NCBI GenBank assembly: GCA_029260315.1
Contig: JAJDDM010000146.1
Coordinates: forward strand, 21,015-85,014
DNA: 64,000 bases
DNA from: Phycisphaerales bacterium
GTDB lineage: Bacteria > Planctomycetota > Phycisphaerae > Phycisphaerales > UBA1924
Direction: 5' to 3'
Shown here: positions 30,786 to 37,425 of the stretch, piece by piece
Layout: each line of letters opens with the position of its first letter
Position numbering within the stretch: position 1 is the first letter of the stretch
Made by a program: the position numbers and the translations under genes
The notes under the pieces: model-generated
Told to the model about the DNA's origin: nothing
The model's database searches: none
Seen by the model: the letters and a program-made list of their open reading frames with translations, nothing else

Positions 30786-31385
30786 ATGGGCAGGACTTCT
30801 CGGGTTGTGGTCGGGATCAGCGGCGCGTCGGGGGCCGCGTATGCCCTGCGCCTGCTCGGGATGCTGCTGACCGGTGGGCACGAGGTGCACCTGGTCGTCA
30901 GCGAGTACGGCAAGCGGCTGCTGGCGGATGAGGCGGGGATCACGCGGATCGGGCGAGAGACGATGGCCGCGGGTGTCGAGGGCGGATCGCTCGTCGTGCA
31001 TCCGAACAAGGACGTGGGTGCGGTGATCGCCAGCGGGAGTTTTCTGCACGACGGGATGGTGGTGGTGCCGTGCTCGAGCACGAGTCTGGGGGCGATCGCG
31101 CATGGGTCGGGTTCGAACCTGCTCTGCCGGGCGGCGATGGTGACGCTGAAGGAGCGACGGAAGCTGGTGGTGTGCCATCGGGAGACGCCGCTGAGCCTGA
31201 TTGATATCGAGAACATGCGGCGGGTGGCGCTGGCGGGGGGGATCGTGTGCCCGACGAATCCGGGGTTTTATCTCGGGCCGCGGGGGGTGGAGGATCTGGT
31301 GGACTTTGTGGTGGGGAAGGTGCTGGATCTGTTGGAGATCGAGCATGGGTTGGAGACGCGGTGGAGGGGCCCGGGTAGCGAATAG
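30786..31385 (+). CDS. ubiX: Flavin prenyltransferase UbiX
   Basis: A 199-residue protein with RVVVGISGASGAAYALRLL (flavin-binding Rossmann start), VVPCSSTSLGAIAHGSGSNL and RRKLVVCHRETPLSLIDIEN, all UbiX hallmarks. It prenylates FMN to make the prFMN cofactor of UbiD decarboxylases. No ubiD is in the window. A minus-strand open frame (30940-31929) overlaps its 3' two-thirds, and the family match here shows that ubiX is the real gene over that overlap. Confidence 0.93.
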   Translation: MGRTSRVVVGISGASGAAYALRLLGMLLTGGHEVHLVVSEYGKRLLADEAGITRIGRETMAAGVEGGSLVVHPNKDVGAVIASGSFLHDGMVVVPCSSTSLGAIAHGSGSNLLCRAAMVTLKERRKLVVCHRETPLSLIDIENMRRVALAGGIVCPTNPGFYLGPRGVEDLVDFVVGKVLDLLEIEHGLETRWRGPGSE

Positions 31386-31929
31386 GGCCGTGCGCGAGAC
31401 CAGTCTGCGTGAAGTCAGTGTGCGCGAAGTCGGCGGTGTCCGTGTGGGGTCGCGGCGAGCTTGGGCGCGGTCGGCGTTTGACGCCGGGTGGGGGGAGGTC
31501 GCCGGTCAGGTGGAGCAGGACGGTTGCGGCTTTGCGTGATGTGTCGTTGATGCGCCAGGCGATGCGGGGATCGTCGTCCTCATCGGGCTCGCTTGCGGTG
31601 ATGTTGATGAGGCGCGGGATCGCGGCGGCGCGGGCCTGGGCGGCGACGGCCTCGGCGCGGATGTCTGCGATGATTCTGATGTCCTGAAGGTCTTGGCGGG
31701 TTCTTTGGGACTGGGCCCACTCGCGGAGTTGCGGGAGGGTGAGGTCGTGGGCGCGCATGAGGGCGAGGATGCCGCGCTGGTTGCTGAGGAAGTCGGCGAG
31801 GATTGCGGCGTGGGCGTCGGGGGAGAGCGAGACAGCGAATGAGCGATTGAGCGAATTAGGGGAGGGTTTTTGGGACGGATCGTGGGGCGGGTCGTCCGGC
31901 GGGTGGGTTTGGGCGGTGGCGGGGCGCAT
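30940..31929 (-). CDS. Hypothetical protein whose 3' end runs antisense into ubiX
   Basis: The frame is 329 codons. Only the first ~150 (LSPDAHAAILADFLSNQRGI, LTLPQLREWAQSQRTRQDL, IADIRAEAVAAQARAAAIPR) look like protein. After about 31420 the translation turns into Pro/Ser-rich shadow of ubiX. The N-terminal half has a possible helix-turn-helix-like region. The gene may have lost its original stop codon or be a remnant. ATG 31929 is the only good start. The segment GCGAATGAGCGATTGAGCGA near 31840-31860 is shared with dnaE tandem repeats. Function unknown. Confidence 0.35.
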   Translation of the reverse strand: MRPATAQTHPPDDPPHDPSQKPSPNSLNRSFAVSLSPDAHAAILADFLSNQRGILALMRAHDLTLPQLREWAQSQRTRQDLQDIRIIADIRAEAVAAQARAAAIPRLINITASEPDEDDDPRIAWRINDTSRKAATVLLHLTGDLPPPGVKRRPRPSSPRPHTDTADFAHTDFTQTGLAHGPIRYPGPSTASPTHARSPTDPAPSPPQSPPDPPPPAARDKTPDSSGTRSPPPAPPAACSRYQSGSAASPDGTPPASVAPSASPSPPGRAGSNPTHARSPPDSCSSTAPPPSRRAENSRWRSPHPRPCSDARRAIRPRHPRPSSLARSA

Positions 31930-31981
31930 GGGGGTAGTTTATTGGAGAGGCGGGGCGAATGAAAGGGTGTTGTTTGGTATG

Positions 31982-32008
31982 ACCACGATTCAGCGGACGA
32001 ATCGTGGT
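31982..32008. other. Perfect 10-bp hairpin between the hypothetical gene and tracrRNA
   Basis: ACCACGATTC, loop AGCGGAC, GAATCGTGGT. No T run follows on either strand, so it is not a standard terminator. It lies 30 bases beyond the tracrRNA terminator and its role is unknown. Confidence 0.5.
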
Positions 32009-32037
32009 TGTGTGGGGTTGAGGGTCAGCGGCGCAGC

Positions 32038-32153
32038 AAAAAAAAACGCCCAATGTTGGGCGTTCGAGGGTTGCCTACGGCATTGCCCTGCGCGGGGTCC
32101 TTATCGGACCACCACTTACCGTGATGAGCCGAAGAGGCCGCTCGATTACACTG
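32038..32153 (-). ncRNA. tracrRNA of the type II-C CRISPR system (minus strand, divergent from cas9)
   Basis: On the minus strand the segment starts with an anti-repeat: AGTGTAATCGAGCGGCC (32151-32135) is the exact complement of the end of the CRISPR repeat. Further on ATCACGGT pairs with the repeat start GCCGTGGT using one or two G-U pairs, so all 36 repeat bases are covered with an internal bulge. After it come hairpins GGTCC-GATAA-GGACC and TGCC-GTA-GGCA inside AGGG/CCCT, then a terminator (AACGCCCA-ACAT-TGGGCGTT, 32064-32045) followed by nine T. About 115 nt in all, the size and order of known II-C tracrRNAs. The 5' end is estimated, and cas9 starts 38 bases away on the other strand. Confidence 0.88.
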
Positions 32154-32190
32154 CGATGAACATAACACATCTTTGGTGGGAGTTCAAGTT

Positions 32191-35100
32191 ATGTCTGAGC
32201 AGTCGCCCTACATCCTCGGGCTGGACATCGGCGTTGCCTCGATCGGGTGGGCGCTGGTTGATCTTGATGTGAAGGGAAAGCCGTGCGGTGTTCGACGCGC
32301 CAGCGTGCATCTGTTCGAGGCAGGTGTTGATGGCGGGAAGGTCGATGCCGAGACGGCGATGACTCGGGGGAAGGAGCAATCGAAGGCGAAGCCGCGGCGG
32401 GATGCGCGGGCGATGCGGCGGCAGACGTGGCGGCGGGCGCGACGTAAGAAAAAGCTGCTGGGGACATTGATTCGTCACGGCTTGCTGCCTGAGGGCGACA
32501 TTCGGACGCCGGCGGCGATCGACGCGTACCTCAAGGCTCTGGATGCGCGTTTGCGGGAGCGTTGGGAGGGGGAGGGGACGAGCCACGTTGATCATCAGCG
32601 GCTGGCGTATCGCTTGCGCGCCGCGGCGGTCGTTCGGCGGGTGGAGGCCGATGAGTTTGGGCGGGCGCTGTACCACTTGGCGCAGCGAAGGGGATTCCTG
32701 AGCAATCGGAAGACGCCAGAGCGTGATGAGGACCAGTCGGAGATGAAGCAGGAGATCGGCGAGCTGGCGGAAAAGGTCGCGGCGCATGATCCGCCGACGC
32801 TGGGTGCGTACCTGTGCTCGCTTGATCCGGATGAGGAGCGGCTGCGATGCCGGTGGACAAGCCGCGATATGTATCAGAACGAGTTTGATCGAGTGTGGGA
32901 GATCCAGGCGACGGCGCACGATCTAGACAGCGGCGCACAAGACGATATTCGAGAGGCGATCTTTCATCAGCGTCCGCTCAAGGACCAGCGGCATCTAATC
33001 GGGCGATGTTCGCTTGTGGATGGTGCGGTGCGGTGTCCGCTGTCGATGCGGGTCGCGCAGCGCTTTCGCGTGTTGCAGCAGGTGAACCATCTCCGTGTCG
33101 TGCTGGATGACGGGACGGAACGCGGTCTCTCTCGTGATGAACGCGATGCGTTGCTGGAGGCGCTCTGGCGTCACGAGAAGCTGACGATGACGCAGGCGAA
33201 GAAGGTTGCCGGTCTGCCGTCGAGGGGACCGGCGGCGGTGATGTTCAGCATTGAACGTGGCGGCGAGAAGAAACTCGTCGGACATCGGACTGACGGGAAG
33301 TTGCGCGCGATCTTCGGAGCGGAGCGCTGGGATGCGATGTCCGAGCAGAAGCGGGATGCGGCGGTCGAGGATGTTCGGTGTGTGCGGCTTCCGAGCACGT
33401 TGGAGCGGATCGGGCGGAAGCGCTGGGGGCTCGATGCGGAGAGCGCCAAGGAGTTCTCGGACGTCACGCTCGAGGAGGGGCACAGCGCGCACTCACGGCG
33501 GGCACTGGAGAGGCTCGTGCCGCGCATGGAGTTGGACGGGCTGAGCTACAGCGAGGCGCGGAAGGACGAGTTCCCGGAGTCGTTCAACTCAGAAGAGGCG
33601 AGGGACTCGCTGCCGCCGCTGTCGGAGTGGGACAAGGATCTGCGGAATCCGTCAGTGACGCGGGCACTGACCGAGGTGCGGAAGGTCGTGAACGCGGTGG
33701 TGCGGCGATACGGGAAGCCGGAGCGGATCCATGTGGAGTTGGCGCGGGATCTCAAGAGCGGGCGATCGAAGCGGGAGAAGATCGCCAAGCGGATGCGGGA
33801 GCGGGAGTCTGAGCGGGAGCGCGCGGCGGCTTCGATCACCAGTGAGTTGGGCTACAAGGATCCGCGGCATTGGCAGATCGAGAAGTGGCTGCTTGCGGAG
33901 GAGTGCGGATGGCATTGCCCGTTCACGGGGCGCGGGTTCGGCGCGCATGAACTGCTGGGGCGCAACCCGCAGTTCGACGTTGAGCACATCTGGCCGTACT
34001 CGAGGTCGCTGGACAACTCGTACATGAACAAGACGATCTGCTATCACGAGGAGAACCGGGCGCGCAAGCGCGGGCACTCGCCTGGGCGGGCGTACGGGGG
34101 GACGCCGGAGCAGTACGAGGCGATCCTGGAGCGCGTGCGGGCGTTCAAGGCAGACCGGTTCGTGGTCGCCGAGAAGCTGCGGCGGTTCACGGAAGAGATC
34201 GAGGAGGGGTTCACGAATCGACACTTGAGCGAGGCGCGATACATCGGGCGGCTCGCGTGCGATTACCTTGGGCTGCTGTATGGCGGGCGAGTGGAGAACA
34301 TGGGGGCGGACGGCTCATCTCGCAAGATCATCACGCCTTCGGGCGGGCTGACGGCGTGGCTGCGGCGGGGATGGGGCATGGACTCGATCCTGTCGGAGCG
34401 GGACGAGAAGGAGCGGCAAGATCATCGGCATCACGCGGTGGACGCGATCGTGATCGCGGTGGCGGATCAGCGGTCGATCCAGCGGCTTTCGGAGGCTGCG
34501 GGACGGATGGAGCGCGAGGGGCGGGAGCGGCCGTTCGATTCGGTGGATCCGCCGTGGGAGGGGTTTGTGGATGACGCTCGGGCGGCCATCGAGGCTGTGG
34601 TGGTGAGTCATCGGCAGTCGCGCAAGGTGCGAGGGAAGCTGCACGAGGACACGCTGTACTCGAAGGAGCATGGCGGGAAGCGGCGGGTGAGCAAGGAGTT
34701 GTGGAAGCTGTCCAAGAGCGAGGTGGAGAAGGGGAAGGTTGTGGATCGGCGCGCGCTCAAGGCGATCCGGGCGAAGTTGGAAGAGTTGGGAGAGCCGGAC
34801 CCGGGCAAGGCGTTTCAGGATCGGGCGAATCTGCCGCTGGTGCGCGGGAACGGCGGGCGGATGGTGCCGCTGCGCCGGGTGCGTATCGAGACGGGGGGGA
34901 GGTATCGGCGATTCGGGTCTGAGCCGCATGTGCGGTACGCGGCGCCTGAGTCGAATCATCACATGGCGTTTTACGACCGGCGGATTCCGGGCGGGGAGAT
35001 CGAGCGGATTTGCGAGGTGGTGTCGCTGCCGGACGTGGCGGAGCGAGCGAAGGGCAACGGCAGCGCGGTCGTGGATCGTTCGTCGCGTGGTGAGCACGAG

Positions 35101-35346
35101 TTCGCGTTTTCGCTGTCGCCGGGTGAGTTCGTGAAGTTCGATGAGGCTGCGGGGCACGGGCTTTGCCGGGTGCTGAGCATCTCGGACAATGACTTGGAGC
35201 TGATCCGGCACACCGATGGGAGGCCAGCGGGTGAGCGGCGGAAGGCGGGCGATCGCATCCGGCTGACGAAGGGCACCATCGCCAAGGCGAACTTCCGCAA
35301 GGTTCACGTCAACTACCTCGGCGAGGTGCATGATGCCGGGGGATGA
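32191..35346 (+). CDS. cas9: CRISPR-associated endonuclease Cas9, type II-C
   Basis: A 1051-residue RNA-guided nuclease. RuvC-I is YILGLDIGVASIGWALV with Asp12, RuvC-II is RIHVELARDLK with Glu516, HNH is FDVEHIWPYSRSLDNSYMN with His599, and RuvC-III is HHAVDAIVIAVAD with His748 and Asp751. All catalytic residues are present, so it should cut both DNA strands. The bridge helix is the Arg-rich KAKPRRDARAMRRQTWRRAR near residue 68. The size fits compact II-C enzymes. ATG 32191 has GGGAG 8 bases upstream. A GTG 18 bases earlier is less likely. cas1 starts before it ends. Confidence 0.97.
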   Translation: MSEQSPYILGLDIGVASIGWALVDLDVKGKPCGVRRASVHLFEAGVDGGKVDAETAMTRGKEQSKAKPRRDARAMRRQTWRRARRKKKLLGTLIRHGLLPEGDIRTPAAIDAYLKALDARLRERWEGEGTSHVDHQRLAYRLRAAAVVRRVEADEFGRALYHLAQRRGFLSNRKTPERDEDQSEMKQEIGELAEKVAAHDPPTLGAYLCSLDPDEERLRCRWTSRDMYQNEFDRVWEIQATAHDLDSGAQDDIREAIFHQRPLKDQRHLIGRCSLVDGAVRCPLSMRVAQRFRVLQQVNHLRVVLDDGTERGLSRDERDALLEALWRHEKLTMTQAKKVAGLPSRGPAAVMFSIERGGEKKLVGHRTDGKLRAIFGAERWDAMSEQKRDAAVEDVRCVRLPSTLERIGRKRWGLDAESAKEFSDVTLEEGHSAHSRRALERLVPRMELDGLSYSEARKDEFPESFNSEEARDSLPPLSEWDKDLRNPSVTRALTEVRKVVNAVVRRYGKPERIHVELARDLKSGRSKREKIAKRMRERESERERAAASITSELGYKDPRHWQIEKWLLAEECGWHCPFTGRGFGAHELLGRNPQFDVEHIWPYSRSLDNSYMNKTICYHEENRARKRGHSPGRAYGGTPEQYEAILERVRAFKADRFVVAEKLRRFTEEIEEGFTNRHLSEARYIGRLACDYLGLLYGGRVENMGADGSSRKIITPSGGLTAWLRRGWGMDSILSERDEKERQDHRHHAVDAIVIAVADQRSIQRLSEAAGRMEREGRERPFDSVDPPWEGFVDDARAAIEAVVVSHRQSRKVRGKLHEDTLYSKEHGGKRRVSKELWKLSKSEVEKGKVVDRRALKAIRAKLEELGEPDPGKAFQDRANLPLVRGNGGRMVPLRRVRIETGGRYRRFGSEPHVRYAAPESNHHMAFYDRRIPGGEIERICEVVSLPDVAERAKGNGSAVVDRSSRGEHEFAFSLSPGEFVKFDEAAGHGLCRVLSISDNDLELIRHTDGRPAGERRKAGDRIRLTKGTIAKANFRKVHVNYLGEVHDAGG

Positions 35347-36250
35347 GCGAGTTCTGGATCTGTCGGGTTCCGCCGCGCGGGTGTCGCTGTCGCACGAGCG
35401 GCTGGTGATCCGGCGCGACGGCGAGGAGGACGCGCATGTGCCGCTGATGGAGGCGTCGCTGGCGGTGGTGTCGCACCCGCGGATCACCTGCACGGTGGCG
35501 GCGCTTGCGGGGCTGATGCGCCACGGCGGGTCGCTGGTGGTGTGCGATGAGAGCCAGATGCCGGTGGGGCTGATGCTGCCGCTGGGGGTGAACAACGAGC
35601 AGACCAAACGGGTGCTGGCGCAGGCGGCGGCGAGCAGGCCGACGGGCAAGCGGCTGTGGAAGCAGATCGTGCGGGCGAAGGTGCTGGCGCAGGGGCACCT
35701 GCTGGAGATCCGGATGGGCGACGACGGGGGCCTGCGGCGGCTGGCCGATGAGGTGCGCTCGGGGGACCCATCGAATGTCGAGGGGCGGGCGGCGCAGCGG
35801 TACTGGCCGCTGGTGTTCGGGGATCCGATGTTCCGGCGGCGGCGTGAGGCGCAGGACCAGAACCGGATGCTGAACTACGGGTACGCGGTGCTGCGGGCGG
35901 CGGTCGGGCGGGCGATTTGCGCGGCGGGGCTGCACCCGTCGCTGGGGGTGCATCATCACGGGCGGAACAACCCGTGGGTGCTGGCGGATGACCTGATGGA
36001 ACCGTACCGGGCGCTGGTGGATGACGAGGTCGCGGCGATCACGGGGGAACTCGGCGGAGACGTGGCGCTGGCGGGGGACGTGAAAGCCCGGCTCATCGGT
36101 GTGTTGCACGAGCGTTTGTCGAGCGATGGCGAGAGCCGAACGGTGCTGGACTGGATCGGGCGGACGGCGTCGAGCGTGGCGCAGGTGTTCGTGGGCGAAC
36201 GCCGGCTGGCGTTGTATCCGGAGGGGCTTTGGCGCGAGGTCGGGGCGTGA
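35330..36250 (+). CDS. cas1: CRISPR adaptation endonuclease Cas1
   Basis: A 306-residue integrase subunit that inserts new spacers with Cas2. The all-helical C-terminal domain has MLNYGYAVLRAAVGRAICAA, LHPSLGVHHHGRNNPWVLAD and DLMEPYRALVD, which supply the metal-binding Glu/His/Asp residues. It overlaps cas9 by 17 bases and cas2 by 4 (GTGA), showing one operon. GAGGTG precedes the ATG pair at 35330/35333. The absence of csn2 or cas4 next to it makes the locus II-C. Confidence 0.96.
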   Translation: MMPGDERVLDLSGSAARVSLSHERLVIRRDGEEDAHVPLMEASLAVVSHPRITCTVAALAGLMRHGGSLVVCDESQMPVGLMLPLGVNNEQTKRVLAQAAASRPTGKRLWKQIVRAKVLAQGHLLEIRMGDDGGLRRLADEVRSGDPSNVEGRAAQRYWPLVFGDPMFRRRREAQDQNRMLNYGYAVLRAAVGRAICAAGLHPSLGVHHHGRNNPWVLADDLMEPYRALVDDEVAAITGELGGDVALAGDVKARLIGVLHERLSSDGESRTVLDWIGRTASSVAQVFVGERRLALYPEGLWREVGA

Positions 36251-36591
36251 GGGAGCGAGCGCCTGATCTGTCGGGGTATCGAGCGGTGTGGCTGTTTGCG
36301 ATGTTCGATCTGCCGGTGGATACGACGACGGCGCGGCGGGAGTATGCGCGGTTTCGCAAGTGCCTGCTGGAACGGGGATTCAGTATGATGCAGTTCAGCG
36401 TGTATGCGCGGCACTGCGCGAGCGAGGAGTCGGCGACGGTGATCCGGCGGGAGGTGCGGGGGCTGCTGCCGCCGCGGGGTCAGGTGCGATTGCTGGCGGT
36501 GACGGATCGTCAGTTCGGGAAGATGGAGGTGTTCTTTGGGCGGAAAAGGGAGAGCGTGGAGGAGCCGCCGCGACAGATCATGCTGTTTTGA
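36247..36591 (+). CDS. cas2: CRISPR adaptation protein Cas2
   Basis: A 114-residue ferredoxin-fold partner of Cas1. YRAVWLFAMFDLPVDTTTAR contains the conserved first strand with Asp. FRKCLLERGFSMMQFSVYAR and LLAVTDRQFGKMEVFFG follow the family. The start is GTG 36247, overlapping the cas1 stop. A GTG/ATG further upstream (36229) would extend into cas1 without family support. The gene ends 7 bases before the terminator's T run on the other strand. Confidence 0.95.
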   Translation: MRERAPDLSGYRAVWLFAMFDLPVDTTTARREYARFRKCLLERGFSMMQFSVYARHCASEESATVIRREVRGLLPPRGQVRLLAVTDRQFGKMEVFFGRKRESVEEPPRQIMLF

Positions 36592-36597
36592 CACGGG

Positions 36598-36638
36598 AAA
36601 AATGGCCGTAACTCCTTGCTATCGCAAGGAGTTACGGC
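36598..36638 (-). terminator. Terminator of the CRISPR array transcript (minus strand)
   Basis: A perfect 15-bp stem (36605-36619 with 36624-36638; GCCGTAACTCCTTGC and its complement) with loop TATC. Read on the minus strand it is followed after two bases by five T (36602-36598). It lies 6 bases beyond the last repeat and shows that the array is transcribed leftwards, toward cas2. Confidence 0.8.
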
Positions 36639-36644
36639 AGGGGC

Positions 36645-37208
36645 AGTGTAATCGAGCGGCCCCTCCGGGCAAACCACGGCCTGCGGCTGTGGCGTGAGAA
36701 CGAATGGAAGAGTGTAATCGAGCGGCCCCTCCGGGCAAACCACGGCCGTCCGGCGGGCCAAGGCGATGATGACGCGAGTGTAATCGAGCGGCCCCTCCGG
36801 GCAAACCACGGCGGTAATCAGACTATCCGCGTCCATTTATCCAGTGTAATCGAGCGGCCCCTCCGGGCAAACCACGGCCTGACATATTCGCGCCCGTAAT
36901 AGATGCGGAGTGTAATCGAGCGGCCCCTCCGGGCAAACCACGGCAGTCGGTCCGCCAACCCGATCGCGGAAGCAAGTGTAATCGAGCGGCCCCTCCGGGC
37001 AAACCACGGCGCAAGGACATCGAGCAATTCGCGCTACGCAAGTGTAATCGAGCGGCCCCTCCGGGCAAACCACGGCTTCAGATACCCGCCCGATGTGCGC
37101 CCGTTGAGTGTAATCGAGCGGCCCCTCCGGGCAAACCACGGCATACGGCGGGATGGCCTGCGAGTCCGCGTCAGTGTAATCGAGCGGCCCCTCCGGGCAA
37201 ACCACGGC
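36645..37208 (-). CRISPR. CRISPR array, nine identical 36-bp repeats and eight 30-bp spacers
   Basis: Repeats start at 36645, 36711, 36777, 36843, 36909, 36975, 37041, 37107 and 37173, each 36 bp. All spacers are exactly 30 bp. On the minus strand the repeat begins GCCGTGGTTTGCCCGG and ends GCCGCTCGATTACACT. Minus-strand transcription is supported by tracrRNA pairing (the repeat 5' end pairs with the anti-repeat 3' end) and by the terminator at 36598-36638. All repeats are identical, with no degenerate end. The repeat 3' end contains TACACT, resembling a -10 box, as in II-C arrays with repeat-internal promoters. No spacer matches another part of this window that I could see. Confidence 0.98.
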
Positions 37209-37291
37209 TCTAGGATGCGCGCAGGGTGGGTGGCGGGGTGGGCGGTGTTCTGAGGGTCGGGGCCTGGGATTGGGTGTGTTGTTGCACGTTC

Positions 37292-37321
37292 GGCACTGGT
37301 GGGCGAGCCACCAGTGGCACG
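37292..37321 (-). repeat. Covarying hairpin repeat, copy 4 (divergent)
   Basis: It reads GGCACTGGTG, loop GGCGAGC, CACCAGTGGCACG. The end GTGGCACG is kept, but the loop differs from the CARAGC consensus. It lies 84 bases beyond the right end of the CRISPR array. Confidence 0.65.
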
Positions 37322-37337
37322 GGGGATGTTGCACTTT

Positions 37338-37377
37338 GGCGTGGCCTTCGCTCGAAGACTCGCTTCGACCACGGCAC
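37338..37377 (-). repeat. 41-bp dispersed repeat, intergenic copy 2 (reverse)
   Basis: It reads GGCGTGGCCTTCGCTCGAAG, then ACTCGCTTCGACCACGGCACC, the reverse complement of the copy at 27375 with three or four differences. It lies between two hairpin repeats. Confidence 0.9.
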
Positions 37378-37385
37378 CGGGTGGG

Positions 37386-37421
37386 AAGCACCAACCGCCC
37401 AGAGCGGCGGTTGGCGGCACG
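37386..37421 (-). repeat. Covarying hairpin repeat, copy 5
   Basis: It reads AAGCACC, stem AACCGCC / GGCGGTT, loop CAGAGC, end GGCGGCACG. It ends 4 bases before the stop of the dockerin protein gene. Confidence 0.9.
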
Positions 37422-37425
37422 AGGG

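Noticed and set aside
31100..31125. GGGTTCGAACC string resembling a tRNA T-loop
   Set aside because: It lies inside ubiX coding sequence and no acceptor or anticodon arms can be drawn around it.
32141..32190. Minus-strand hypothetical proteins overlapping cas9
   Set aside because: They are shadow frames. The cas9 motifs and the tracrRNA structure explain the sequence.
36510..37250. Long minus-strand frames through the CRISPR array giving repeated peptides such as VVCPEGPLDYT
   Set aside because: The repeat plus spacer is 66 bp, a multiple of three, so one frame stays open by chance. It is an array artefact, not a repeat protein.
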